Below, in pieces: positions 8,817 to 16,296 of a DNA stretch of 35,100 nt. The notes beneath the pieces were generated by a model. The model was given only the letters and a program-made list of their open reading frames with translations, was not told the origin of the DNA and did not search any database. Source of the DNA: Solirubrobacterales bacterium (GTDB lineage Bacteria; Actinomycetota; Thermoleophilia; Solirubrobacterales; Solirubrobacteraceae); contig JAFASQ010000444.1 of NCBI GenBank assembly GCA_019244395.1, positions 1 through 35,100 on the forward strand, read 5' to 3'. Position numbers and translations under genes: made by a program. How positions within the stretch are numbered: the stretch's first letter is position 1; every line of letters begins with the position of its first letter.

Positions 8817-8845
8817 CGATGGCTCCCTTTGCTGTGGTGATCTGT

Positions 8846-8879
8846 GTGCTAGCGGGTTAGCACGACTTGAGCTAGCACA
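8846..8879. promoter_or_regulatory. Second dyad (GTGCTA..TAGCAC) in the phasin promoter
   Basis: GTGCTA-gcgggt-TAGCAC (8846-8863) is a perfect 6-bp inverted repeat with a 6-base spacer, and a third half-site GCTAGCACA (8871-8879) pairs with TGTGCTAGC (8845-8853). It lies between the minus-strand phasin start and the TGACGTCA element, and is unlike the other operators in the window. A repressor site in the phasin leader/promoter, as with PhaR-type autoregulation of storage granules, is plausible. Confidence 0.45.
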
Positions 8880-8889
8880 GCAACTGAGA

Positions 8890-8897
8890 TGACGTCA
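8890..8897. promoter_or_regulatory. TGACGTCA operator in the phasin/hydrolase divergent promoter
   Basis: An exact TGAnnTCA palindrome between the divergent genes. Toward the plus strand, -10-like TAAGCT (8909-8914) ends 6 bases before the ATG at 8921 (leaderless). Toward the minus strand the site itself supplies a -35-like TTGACG for the phasin gene, with CTAGCT-type sequence about 17-18 bases on. Confidence 0.6.
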
Positions 8898-8920
8898 ATT
8901 CAGTTTGCTAAGCTGTCGCG

Positions 8921-9733
8921 ATGACGAGTGGCGCACCCGCCGAATCGCGCACCCGGCCGCCAGTCCTGTTTCTGACCGGTGTCGGCCTCACGGCGGCGGT
9001 GGCCCTTAGGGCGATCGCCGAGCTTCGGACTCGCTTTCGGCTCCTGGAGCCGCGGCTCGGCGAGCCGCGCCAGACGAGGCGCACCCCCGTGCCTACGGCC
9101 GAGGGCGCGCTCAGGTCGCTTGATGCGGCCGACGTCGACCAAGCGCACATCGTCGGCCTGTCGTTCGGGGCAACCGTCGCCCAGGAGATCGCCACCCGGT
9201 ACCCGCAACGCGTCCGCTCGCTCGTCCTCGGCTCATCCACTGCCGGCGGCGAGCTGTACACCCCGCCGGAGCCGGCGGTCCGCGACTTCATCCGCCGCCT
9301 CGCCGAACTGCCGGCCGAAGAGGGGTTGTGGGCGTCGGTTCCGTATCTCTACGCCCCAGGCACCCTCCGCCGGCATGGGCTGCTGATCGGCGCGGACATC
9401 ACGCAGCGGCTCCGCCTGCCGCTCGATCCGGAGACCTACCGCGGTCAACTGGACATCGCCCGCGGCCATGACAGCGCAGCGCGCCTAGCCGAGATCTCCG
9501 CGCCGACACTCGTCGTTCACGGAGCGCAGGACCGAATCCTGCCCCTCGACAATGGCCGCTTGCTGGCCGAGGGCATCGCGGGAGCGCGGTTCCTGCCCCT
9601 GCCGGGCGCCGCCCACGCCTTTCCTACCGACGTGGCCGAAGCGAACCAGGAGCTCGTCAGCTTCCTGCTGGCCCACTCGCCGCGGCGACGGGGCTCGCCG
9701 GCGAGACGTACCGGGCGCGCAGCTCGCGCTTGA
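8921..9733 (+). CDS. Alpha/beta hydrolase (divergent paralogue A)
   Basis: A 270-aa hydrolase with catalytic Ser81 in GLSFG, Asp204 in HGAQDRIL and His232 in GAAHAFPTD. It is a paralogue of the hydrolase at 11320-12135: both share RSLVLG, WASVPY.Y, APTLVVHGA.DR and the overall cap layout. Unlike that copy it lacks the usual HG oxyanion motif and D-x-RG-x-G loop; the N-terminal strand reads VLFLTGVGLTAAVALRAI and the next 40 residues are shortened. The substrate is unknown. Next to a phasin-like gene and the PHA operon, an intracellular PHA depolymerase, oligomer hydrolase or lactonase is a reasonable inference. The start ATG is predicted leaderless. The 3' end overlaps the convergent ligase gene by 77 bp. 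Confidence 0.8.
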   Translation: MTSGAPAESRTRPPVLFLTGVGLTAAVALRAIAELRTRFRLLEPRLGEPRQTRRTPVPTAEGALRSLDAADVDQAHIVGLSFGATVAQEIATRYPQRVRSLVLGSSTAGGELYTPPEPAVRDFIRRLAELPAEEGLWASVPYLYAPGTLRRHGLLIGADITQRLRLPLDPETYRGQLDIARGHDSAARLAEISAPTLVVHGAQDRILPLDNGRLLAEGIAGARFLPLPGAAHAFPTDVAEANQELVSFLLAHSPRRRGSPARRTGRAARA

Positions 9734-11231
9734 GCACCTTGCCGGCGGGGCTGTGCGGAAGCTCGCCGACGAACTCGATCGAGCGCGGCAGCTTGTAGCC
9801 GGCCAACCGGTCACGAGCGAACGCCACAAGCTCATCGGGATCGATGGCCACTCCCGGGGCGGGAACGACGAGTGCCTTGACCGTCTCGCCCCATCTTTCG
9901 TCAGGAACGCCGATCACCGCGACCTCGACGACGGCGGGATGTTGGGAGATCACCTCCTCGACCTCGATCGGGTAGATGTTCTCCCCGCCACTTACGATCA
10001 TGTCCTTGATCCGGTCGGTGAGGAACAGGTAGCCGTCCTCGTCGAGGTAGCCGCCGTCACCGGTGCGCAGCCAGCCGTCCGGGGTGAGGGCGGCGGCTGT
10101 CTCGGCGCGACGGTTGTAGTAACCGACCATCACGTTGGGCGCGCGCAGCCAGACCTCGCCGACACGGCCCGCGGCGCAGTCGTGACCGTCCAACGGATCT
10201 ACGATCCGCATCTCCACCCAGGGGAGAGGATGCCCGGCGGATCGCAACAGGTGCTGACGCGCGCCGGCGGCATCGTGGTCCTTCGGACGCAGCTGAATAA
10301 CGCCGCCGGTCGTCTCGGTCAAGCCGTAGACGCCGAACAGGGGACAGCGGAAGGTCCGCAGCGCGGCCCGGAGAACGGGCGTGGTGATCGGCGAGGCGCC
10401 ATAGGTGATCGAACGCAGACTCGAGTAGTCGCGCTCGGCCGCGCCGGGGACGGCGGCCAGCAATTGCAGGATCGTGGGGACGAACACGGCGTTTGTCACC
10501 CGTTCGCGCTCGAGCAGATCGATGACCCGTGCTGCGTCGAACTCGCTGACGAGGATCGTCGTAGCACCTTTCACGAGTCCGAGGTAGGCCCAGCCGATCC
10601 CGCCGATGTGGAACATCGGCAGCGGGGTCACACTGACCGATCGGGAGTCGAACAGCCACACATCGGCGCTCAGGTAGGCGGCGGCGAGGTTCCGCTGGGT
10701 CGTCAACACACCCTTCGGCAGGCCGGTGGTCCCCGACGTGTACATCTGCACCGCGACGTCACTCGCCGCCCCGCGGTGGCCGGGGTCAGTGGCAGCGGAC
10801 GCCTGCAGGCGCTGCTCGTAGTCATCGCCCGTGTCGATCACCTCCAGCCGCTGCGGCAGCACTCGGGCGATGTTTCGCGCGACCTCGCGGTAGCGCGGCC
10901 CGGCGATCATCATGCGGCAGCCCGCGTCCGCGACGATCGTCTCGAGCTCGGCCGGCGCCAGCCGCCAGTTGAGCGGGACCGTGACGGCTCCGATCTTGCT
11001 CGTCGCGAACAGCAGCTCGACGATCTCGGGCGCGGTGCGGTCGAGGTGCGCGACTCGGTCCCCGGCGTGCACCCCGGCCGACAGCAACGTCTGAGCCAGC
11101 CGGTTCGAGCGGTCGTCGAGCTCGGCGTAGCTCAAACACCGCGCGCCACAGCGAAGCGCAACCACGTCCGGTCGACGCAGCGCGTGCTCCCGGACGACGT
11201 CGGCGACGCGAAGATCCTCGAGAACCTGCAC
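9657..11231 (-). CDS. Acyl-CoA synthetase, AMP-forming (fatty/aromatic acid-CoA ligase)
   Basis: A 524-aa ANL-superfamily enzyme that activates a carboxylic acid to its CoA thioester through an acyl-adenylate. Motifs in order are the P-loop YTSGTTGLPKG, FHIGGIGW, GYGLTETTGG-like VYGLTETTGG, the hinge region GWLRTGDGGYLDEDGYLFLTDRIKD, SGGENIYPIEVEE, and the catalytic Lys near the C terminus in SPAGKVLKRELR. I chose GTG 11231 (VQVLEDLRVADVV) because family alignment begins there and the operator TGACCTCA abuts it; an in-frame start at 11300 would run through the operator. It lies 88 bp downstream of the hydrolase gene, with its own promoter. It may supply hydroxyacyl-CoA or fatty acyl-CoA to the pathway. 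Confidence 0.88.
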   Translation of the reverse strand: MQVLEDLRVADVVREHALRRPDVVALRCGARCLSYAELDDRSNRLAQTLLSAGVHAGDRVAHLDRTAPEIVELLFATSKIGAVTVPLNWRLAPAELETIVADAGCRMMIAGPRYREVARNIARVLPQRLEVIDTGDDYEQRLQASAATDPGHRGAASDVAVQMYTSGTTGLPKGVLTTQRNLAAAYLSADVWLFDSRSVSVTPLPMFHIGGIGWAYLGLVKGATTILVSEFDAARVIDLLERERVTNAVFVPTILQLLAAVPGAAERDYSSLRSITYGASPITTPVLRAALRTFRCPLFGVYGLTETTGGVIQLRPKDHDAAGARQHLLRSAGHPLPWVEMRIVDPLDGHDCAAGRVGEVWLRAPNVMVGYYNRRAETAAALTPDGWLRTGDGGYLDEDGYLFLTDRIKDMIVSGGENIYPIEVEEVISQHPAVVEVAVIGVPDERWGETVKALVVPAPGVAIDPDELVAFARDRLAGYKLPRSIEFVGELPHSPAGKVLKRELRARYVSPASPVAAASGPAGS

Positions 11232-11239
11232 TGAGGTCA
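11232..11239 (-). promoter_or_regulatory. TGAnnTCA operator abutting the ligase start codon
   Basis: The minus strand reads TTGACCTCA immediately followed by the GTG start at 11231. A weak -10-like TTGAAT (11245-11240) precedes it by 8 bases, so the transcript would be leaderless or nearly so. Confidence 0.5.
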
Positions 11240-11319
11240 ATTCAATCAGACGGGCCGCGCGACGCCTCGACGAGAGAGGATGCGGGGCGGCGGGACGCAA
11301 CCGGGAAGCGTGGCGGGCC

Positions 11320-12135
11320 TCACGCCTGCGCCGCGAAGAATTCCCGGATGGACTCGTCCACCCCGGGCTCCTCGGTCGGATAGAGATGGCCGGCGTCCTC
11401 GAGAATCGTCAGCCGCGCGCCCGGCACGTGTTGCGCGATCACGCGGGCGTTGGCCACGGGGATCATCCGATCGCGAGCCCCATGAACGACCAACGTAGGT
11501 GCCCCGATCCGATGCAGACGACTGAAGCAGTTATGCAGTGAGGCCGCGAGAAGTTGCGCTCGGTAAGCCCGCTCGTTGAAAGGGTTCTGAAGTCGCCGCT
11601 CGATGTCCTCAGCGATGCGGCCGACGTGCTCGATCCGGCTGCGCGGCCCGTAGTTGTACGGAACCGACGCCCAGGCGGCCTGCTCCGCGGGCATATTGCC
11701 GCGCCGCCGTATGAACCCCACCACGTCGGGGTCCGGAGATGTTGCTCGGCGCCCCCCGGAATGGGTCGCCCCGAGCACGAGTGAGCGAACCCGCGCCGGG
11801 TGCCGGAGGGCGATCTGCTGGGCGATCATGCCCCCGAGCGAGAACCCATAGAGGTGGACCCGGTCGATCCCCAGATCGTCGAGGATCGAGATAGCGTCAT
11901 CCGCCATCGCCTCGGTGGTGTACGCGTATGTCCACGACTGCGAGCGCCCGATCCCGCGATGATCGAACGTGAAGACGCACATCGCCGGGGCCAGCGCATC
12001 GACGGTCCGCCACCAGGCCCCTCCGCTCAGGCCGAGCCCGTGGACGAGGAGCACGGGATCTCCTCGACCGGTGGCCTCCCAGTAGAGCCGGGTGTGTCCG
12101 TCGAGCCCGTTGACGATGCCGGATCGGGGGCTCAC
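11320..12135 (-). CDS. Alpha/beta hydrolase (paralogue B) in PHA operon
   Basis: A 271-aa hydrolase with the full set of family landmarks: VLLVHGLGLSGGAW (oxyanion), FDHRGIGRS loop, nucleophile Ser99 in GFSLGG, Asp222 in HGARDRMIP and His250 in DAGHLYPTE. It resembles 3-oxoadipate enol-lactonase and esterase-type enzymes. Its GTG start overlaps the TGA of the phasin-like gene by 4 bp (GTGA), so it belongs to the PHA synthase operon and is translationally coupled. A role in PHA mobilisation or in hydrolysing acyl lactones/oligomers is inferred from context. It is paralogous to the hydrolase at 8921, which sits beside the other phasin-like gene, so phasin-hydrolase pairing occurs twice. Confidence 0.85.
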   Translation of the reverse strand: MSPRSGIVNGLDGHTRLYWEATGRGDPVLLVHGLGLSGGAWWRTVDALAPAMCVFTFDHRGIGRSQSWTYAYTTEAMADDAISILDDLGIDRVHLYGFSLGGMIAQQIALRHPARVRSLVLGATHSGGRRATSPDPDVVGFIRRRGNMPAEQAAWASVPYNYGPRSRIEHVGRIAEDIERRLQNPFNERAYRAQLLAASLHNCFSRLHRIGAPTLVVHGARDRMIPVANARVIAQHVPGARLTILEDAGHLYPTEEPGVDESIREFFAAQA

Positions 12136-12395
12136 ACGTCGAGGATCCAGCGGACGCTCGAGAGGTGGGCGGCGCCAAGGTCCCGCGTCAGGTGCGCCGA
12201 GGACGCGAGCGCGGACCGAAGCGGCTCGAGGTCGAAGGCCCGAGCCGCGTTCAGCTGAGCGTCAGCGACCGCGCGGATCGCCGTCTCGTACGTGTCGAGG
12301 CAAGCTTCGGCTCCTCCCCACGGAACCAGCGCGGTGCGGCCGATCTTCCCGACCACGTCCAAGACACGCTCGAGCACATCATCCGTGAGTGCCAT
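12132..12395 (-). CDS. Small phasin-like protein in PHA operon (87 aa)
   Basis: An 87-aa helical protein: LTDDVLERVLDVVGKIGRTA, then ACLDTYETAIRAVADAQLNA and EPLRSALASSAHLTRDLG. It lacks Cys-rich or catalytic motifs apart from one Cys. The DTYETA segment and spacing to the C-terminal helix match the 100-aa phasin-like protein at 8514-8816. AGGAGGGATC lies upstream of the ATG at 12395, a strong ribosome-binding site suited to an abundant structural protein. It lies 23 bp after the GNAT gene and overlaps the hydrolase gene by 4 bp. A granule-coat role is inferred from size, composition and the adjacent PHA synthase. Confidence 0.6.
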   Translation of the reverse strand: MALTDDVLERVLDVVGKIGRTALVPWGGAEACLDTYETAIRAVADAQLNAARAFDLEPLRSALASSAHLTRDLGAAHLSSVRWILDV

Positions 12396-12418
12396 ATCTG
12401 AGATCCCTCCTTGTTTAG

Positions 12419-12943
12419 CTAATGCAGCTGGTCGGCCACTCCGGCCGCGCTGAGTGCCGCGAACTGCTCGTCGACCGAGTTGGCTAGGACGATCAGATCG
12501 CGCGTCTGTCCGGAGCGATCGCGGACGTGATCGGTCAGCAGCGCCTCGGGTTCGAAGCCCAAGCCGCGAAACATCGCGATCAGCGGCGCCTGGTCCGAGA
12601 TCACCTCGACAACGAGCTTCCCCAAGCCCATGTCGACCGCATCGAGGACCGCCTGTCGCGCCAGTCGGCGCCCGATGCCGCGTCCCCGGTGGTCGGGGTC
12701 CACGACCAGCCGGACCTCCCCGACGTGGCTCGACCAGCCGACCAGGGGGACGACCGCCAGGGCGCCGACGACCTGGCCATCCTCCACGGCGATCGTCCGT
12801 CCAGTGTCTGGCTGCACCCAATCCGCGAGCACGCGCGGGTCGCCCACGTCTTCCTTCAGGAAGGTCCGATCGCTTTCGGGAATGCGCTCGAAGAAGCCAG
12901 ACAGCGCCAGGCTGTCGCCGGCTTCGATTGGTCGTAAGTCCAT
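12419..12943 (-). CDS. GNAT-family N-acetyltransferase
   Basis: A 174-aa GCN5-related acetyltransferase. Motif A is clear: VGEVRLVVDPDHRGRGIGRR, with the R-x-x-G-x-G/A acetyl-CoA pyrophosphate loop, followed by LARQAVLDAVDMGLGKLVVE and a C-terminal FRGLGFEPEALLTDHVRD strand. GAGGTG precedes the ATG at 12943. It is the third gene of the PHA operon, 14 bp after the synthase stop. The substrate is unknown. In this setting it could acetylate the synthase or a ligase, as protein acetyltransferases regulate acyl-CoA synthetases in actinomycetes, but the sequence does not show this. Confidence 0.85.
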   Translation of the reverse strand: MDLRPIEAGDSLALSGFFERIPESDRTFLKEDVGDPRVLADWVQPDTGRTIAVEDGQVVGALAVVPLVGWSSHVGEVRLVVDPDHRGRGIGRRLARQAVLDAVDMGLGKLVVEVISDQAPLIAMFRGLGFEPEALLTDHVRDRSGQTRDLIVLANSVDEQFAALSAAGVADQLH

Positions 12944-12957
12944 GCGGCACCTCGTTC

Positions 12958-14061
12958 TCAGGACGGCGAATCGCTGTGGTCGATGATCCAGCCGGTGAGC
13001 TTCGGCATGGTGTGCTTGAAGGCGGACTTGCCGGTTCCAAACGTGACGTGACCGCCGGGAAGCCGGAGCTCCTCGCGCCTGGCGGGGTCTCCCACCAGCT
13101 GCATAATCGGCTCCACGGCAGGCGGTGGGACGACGTTGTCGCGCTCGGCCATCGCGTTGAGGACGTTGCCGCGGAAAGTCCCGAGGTCGACCTGTCGACC
13201 ACCGAGGGGCATCGAACCGGTCATGAGGATGTTCCGGCGGACGAGCAGGTCAACCAGCTGGCGGAAGGCGGCGCCGGGAAAGGGCACATGGTCACGCGAC
13301 CACGTCGCCATTGCCTGGAAGCCCTCCACGAACTCGTCGTTCCAGAGGTTCTCCAGGAACGTCGCCTTCTGAGCCACCTCGACCGTGGGCGCGAGCATGT
13401 AAAAGCCGCTATAGAGCGCGTCGGCCGGAACGTTGCCGGTCTCGTCGATCAGCTCATCCGGATCGAGCCGGTCCTCGCGGAGTAGGGCGACCATCGCCCC
13501 CATCTCGCTGTAGTCAACCGGTGTGGCCATCAGGATCAGGTTGCGTACGCCCGGGTCCTCGTAGCCCGCCGCGTACAGGGCCGCGATGACGCCGCCCAGG
13601 CAATAGCCGGCGAGCGTGACCTCCTCATGGCCACTCGCGCTGCGCGCCGCCTCGAGCGCACGCGGCAGGTACCAGTCGACGTAGCGTTCGAAGTCGTTGT
13701 CGGCGTCGAGATCGTCGGGGACCCCCCAATCGAGCATGAACACGTCCAGCCCCGCGCGCGTGAGGTACTCGACCGTGCTGTTGCCCGGCCGCAGGTCGAG
13801 GATGTAGCTCCGGCTGACCAGGCTGTGGACGATGACCAGCGGCGGTCCGTACCGGCGGTCGCCGCCTTTGTAGCGCCAGAGCTCCGCCTTGTCGCGCTTC
13901 CAGACGACCTCCTTCGGAGTCATGCCGAGGGCCGGCCGATGGCTGCCCCGGACGTAGCGGATCCCGTTGCGTGCGCGCAGGACCGATCGCTCGACGTCGC
14001 GATTGACCCGGGTCAGCAGCTCGCCAGGATTGAGCGTGGACGGGATCCTCGGGTTTATCAC
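12958..14061 (-). CDS. phaC: Polyhydroxyalkanoate synthase, class III-like catalytic subunit
   Basis: A 367-aa PHA synthase that polymerises hydroxyacyl-CoA into granule polyester. The lipase-like box has Cys in place of Ser: Cys154 in AGYCLGG. Asp308 in AERDNVVPP and His338 in PGGHVTFG complete the triad, at spacings like those of class III PhaC. PPLVIVHSLVSRSYILDL and FMLDWGVPD are further PhaC signatures. I chose GTG 14061 because it overlaps the TGA of the upstream PhaE-like gene (GTGA, 4 bp) and gives the usual class III length of about 360 aa; upstream extension to 14346 would read antisense-like Arg-rich sequence. The partner subunit, GNAT, phasin-like and hydrolase genes form one operon. 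Confidence 0.92.
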   Translation of the reverse strand: MINPRIPSTLNPGELLTRVNRDVERSVLRARNGIRYVRGSHRPALGMTPKEVVWKRDKAELWRYKGGDRRYGPPLVIVHSLVSRSYILDLRPGNSTVEYLTRAGLDVFMLDWGVPDDLDADNDFERYVDWYLPRALEAARSASGHEEVTLAGYCLGGVIAALYAAGYEDPGVRNLILMATPVDYSEMGAMVALLREDRLDPDELIDETGNVPADALYSGFYMLAPTVEVAQKATFLENLWNDEFVEGFQAMATWSRDHVPFPGAAFRQLVDLLVRRNILMTGSMPLGGRQVDLGTFRGNVLNAMAERDNVVPPPAVEPIMQLVGDPARREELRLPGGHVTFGTGKSAFKHTMPKLTGWIIDHSDSPS

Positions 14062-14369
14062 ACGTCCGCGCCCGATCCGTCCTCGTCCAGCTCGCCGACC
14101 TCGTGGGACAGCTGGTTGAGTCGCCGCTCCATGCGGGCGAGCTGCTGGCGCATGCCGCGCATGTCCGATCCGGCGGGCAGATTCAGCAGGTGCAGGCATC
14201 GGCGCGATACCCCCTCGGCCGTGCCCATCACCTTGCGTCGCACGCGGGTCGTCGTGCTGACCAGGTCGAAGTAGGTGTCCGAACGGACCGCCGACTCGAT
14301 CGGCTCGCCAATCGCTCGCTCCAGTCGAATTACGGCGCGTAGCCATAGGGGCTGATTGTCTGGCATCAC
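14058..14369 (-). CDS. Very short PhaE/PhaR-like PHA synthase subunit (103 aa)
   Basis: A 103-aa helical protein directly upstream of and overlapping phaC. The C-terminal LNLPAGSDMRGMRQQLARME continuing into RRLNQLSHEVGELDE resembles the conserved tail of PhaE and PhaR: a 'lnlPtksD' turn followed by a heptad coiled coil with which they contact PhaC. PhaR is about 200 aa and PhaE about 350 aa in characterised bacteria, so this would be a minimal version; the N-terminal region is only about 65 residues (PLWLRAVIRLERAIGEPIES). The start is taken as GTG 14369 (GTG-ATG in frame) because -10-like TAGCGT ends 6 bases before it. Identification rests on position and the C-terminal pattern. Confidence 0.6.
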   Translation of the reverse strand: MMPDNQPLWLRAVIRLERAIGEPIESAVRSDTYFDLVSTTTRVRRKVMGTAEGVSRRCLHLLNLPAGSDMRGMRQQLARMERRLNQLSHEVGELDEDGSGADV

Positions 14370-14378
14370 GACTCGACG

Positions 14379-15242
14379 CTACCCCGGGGATGAGTTGACT
14401 TCAAGTTGCGCCGCGGGGACGCCTTCGCCCGTCCCGGCCATACTCCATTGGGCACCTCCGTCGACGGTCAGGATCGACCCGGTCGTGTATGTCGAGGCGT
14501 CGCTCGCCAGGTATAGCGCGGCTCCGACGATCTCGTCGGATTGACCGGCTCGCCGCAGGGGAAACGTCCTGGCGCGCTCGGCGAACTGCTCCATGTCCCA
14601 GTTTTGCGCGATCGTGGTCAAGAACGGCCCCGGCATCACGGCGTTCACGCGGACCGTCGGGCCGAAGGCGTGGGCGAGGCCGACCGTCATTGCGTTCACC
14701 CCCGCCTTGGCGGCCGCGTACGGCACGATGTCGCTGGTCGGGCGGATGGCGCCGGTGCTCGAGACATTGATGATCGAGCCGCCACCGGCCTGCACCATCC
14801 GCTCTCCGACGAGCGCCGCGAGGCGAAACGGTCCCTTGAGGTTGACGCCGATCACCTTGTCGAAAAGGCCCTCGGTGACCTCGGAGAGCTTTCCGTACAG
14901 GGGTGAGATTCCGGCGTTGTTCACGAGCACGTCGATCCGGCCGTAATCGCCGTAGATGCGCTCGACCAGCGGCTCGAGCTCGTCCCAATGCCCGACGTGG
15001 CAGGCGCACCCGGCCGCGTTCAGGCCCTCCGCTCGCAGGGTCGCGACGACGTCCTCGCAGGCTTCCGGCTTCCGGCTGACCACGACGACTTCGGCGCCGG
15101 CGGATGCGAAGGCGTGCACGATGGCGCGACCAAGGCCACGGGTGCCACCTGTCACGACGGCGAGGCGCCCGGTCAGGTCGAAGAGTTCACGCGCGTCCCG
15201 GGGGGCGGCTGGCGTGCCGGGGCTGTCACTCGAGCTAGGCAG
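14379..15242 (-). CDS. Short-chain dehydrogenase/reductase (SDR)
   Basis: A classical SDR of about 287 aa: the NAD(P) loop TGGTRGLG, VLVNNAG, catalytic Ser in NVSSTGA, Tyr-x-x-x-Lys in VPYAAAKAG, and a C-terminal LTVDGGAQWS. The first beta strand (GRLAVV) requires a start before 15155. The only well-placed Shine-Dalgarno, AGGAGG at 15256-15251, lies 8 bases before CTG 15242, so I propose a CTG start within the last codons of the MBL gene. The in-frame GTG at 15155 would cut off strand beta-1. Probably co-transcribed with the MBL-fold hydrolase. It would oxidise or reduce a hydroxyacyl-CoA or alcohol; an acetoacetyl-CoA reductase-like role supplying PhaC is possible but unproven. Confidence 0.85.
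   Translation of the reverse strand: MPSSSDSPGTPAAPRDARELFDLTGRLAVVTGGTRGLGRAIVHAFASAGAEVVVVSRKPEACEDVVATLRAEGLNAAGCACHVGHWDELEPLVERIYGDYGRIDVLVNNAGISPLYGKLSEVTEGLFDKVIGVNLKGPFRLAALVGERMVQAGGGSIINVSSTGAIRPTSDIVPYAAAKAGVNAMTVGLAHAFGPTVRVNAVMPGPFLTTIAQNWDMEQFAERARTFPLRRAGQSDEIVGAALYLASDASTYTTGSILTVDGGAQWSMAGTGEGVPAAQLEVNSSPG
14396..14403 (-). promoter_or_regulatory. TGAnnTCA operator for the PHA operon
   Basis: AGTTGACTTCAAGTT (14394-14408) has an exact core and near-perfect arms. It lies inside the 3' end of the upstream SDR gene. On the minus strand TAGCGT (14381-14376) follows, then 6 bases to GTG 14369. The PHA operon can therefore be controlled separately from the SDR gene. Confidence 0.6.
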
Positions 15243-16296
15243 GGCGATGACCTCCTGGATAGAGAATGGACGTTCCTGGACCTTGCCCGTTCGGGTTGCC
15301 GGCGCGGCGCTCGCCCTGCTTGCGCGGCGAGAACCGCGCCTTCCCGTAGCGGCTCCCGTCGTCGAAGATGTGCTCGGAGACCGTGCCTTCGTCCAAGAGC
15401 AGGTCGAGGTGGCTGAGGACCTCCCACACGACGAGCAGCGGCTGCTCCGCCACCGTGCGCGCCGACCACAGGTGCTGGGCTATCCCGTACGCGTGTGCGG
15501 GACCTTGCTCGAGCGCAGCCAGGATGCGCTGGCAGCGCCGTCGGTGTTCGGCAAAGCGGCGGCGCACCAACGCGCGGTGATCGGACACCACGTCACCGTG
15601 TCCGGACAGCAACACGCCGAGGGGCATCGACGCGGTCTGCTTGAGGCTGTCCAGGTACTGGATGCGCGCCTGCGGACGCGAGCCCGTGGGTTCTGCCACC
15701 GGCACGATCTCGGTGTTCGAGGATATGCCGGCGAGGAGATGATCGCCGACGAAGGCGGTGGCGCTCTGCTCGTCGACGAGAAGAGCGTCGGTCGTGCTGT
15801 GGCCGGGCCGAGCCAAGATCCGCAGGTTGCGCCCCCCGGCGGCGATGACATCGCCGTCGGACAGCACGACGTCGGTGCGATACGCCTCGGAGGTGTCGCG
15901 GATGTAGTCCCAGAATCCCTCATTGGCCTCGATCACCGACTCCGGCACGCCGTGATGGAGCATCAGCTCACGCGAGAACGACCGATCGGCCTCGGACCGC
16001 TCGACGTAGTGCGCGCCGTATTCGGCGGCGCGGTCGAGCGCCGCCACGCGGGCCCCGGAGCGAGCCACGATGGTGGCGATCAGCCCGGTGTGGTCGAGGT
16101 GGTGGTGAGTCGGGATGACCAGATCGATGTCCTCGATGCGCAGGCCTTCTCGCCCCAGGCCGGCCTCGAGTGCGCTAAGCCCCTCGTCAGAGCGGGGTCC
16201 GGTGTCGACGAGCGTGAGCGGATCCCCGCAGAGCAGCCAGATGTTGACCGAGTGGATGTGCGGCAGAGGTGCTTGGATCTGAACGGTGCGCTCCAT
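15235..16296 (-). CDS. Metallo-beta-lactamase-fold hydrolase (glyoxalase II/LACTB2-like)
   Basis: A 353-aa MBL-fold enzyme with the metal-binding motif THHHLDHTG (His64, His66, Asp68, His69), LVDTGPRSD on an early strand, the third metal His in ARPGHSTTDALL, FVGDHLLA carrying the bridging Asp, and SGHGDVV near the C-terminal part. The last about 90 residues form a winged-helix-like extension (GIAQHLW..., VVWEVLSHLDLLLDEG) seen in LACTB2-type proteins. Likely a thioesterase, lactonase or other ester hydrolase. I chose ATG 16296 because family sequence (IQAPLPHIHSVNIWLL) begins there; the open frame extends upstream through the operator. It is first of two coupled genes, ahead of the SDR. Confidence 0.87.
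   Translation of the reverse strand: MERTVQIQAPLPHIHSVNIWLLCGDPLTLVDTGPRSDEGLSALEAGLGREGLRIEDIDLVIPTHHHLDHTGLIATIVARSGARVAALDRAAEYGAHYVERSEADRSFSRELMLHHGVPESVIEANEGFWDYIRDTSEAYRTDVVLSDGDVIAAGGRNLRILARPGHSTTDALLVDEQSATAFVGDHLLAGISSNTEIVPVAEPTGSRPQARIQYLDSLKQTASMPLGVLLSGHGDVVSDHRALVRRRFAEHRRRCQRILAALEQGPAHAYGIAQHLWSARTVAEQPLLVVWEVLSHLDLLLDEGTVSEHIFDDGSRYGKARFSPRKQGERRAGNPNGQGPGTSILYPGGHRPA

Noticed and set aside
9552-11234. Plus-strand 560-codon frame
   Set aside because: It is a mirror of the ligase gene on the opposite strand. Composition (His/Asp/Arg/Gln-rich) is typical of an antisense frame in GC-rich DNA, and the ligase has all ANL motifs.
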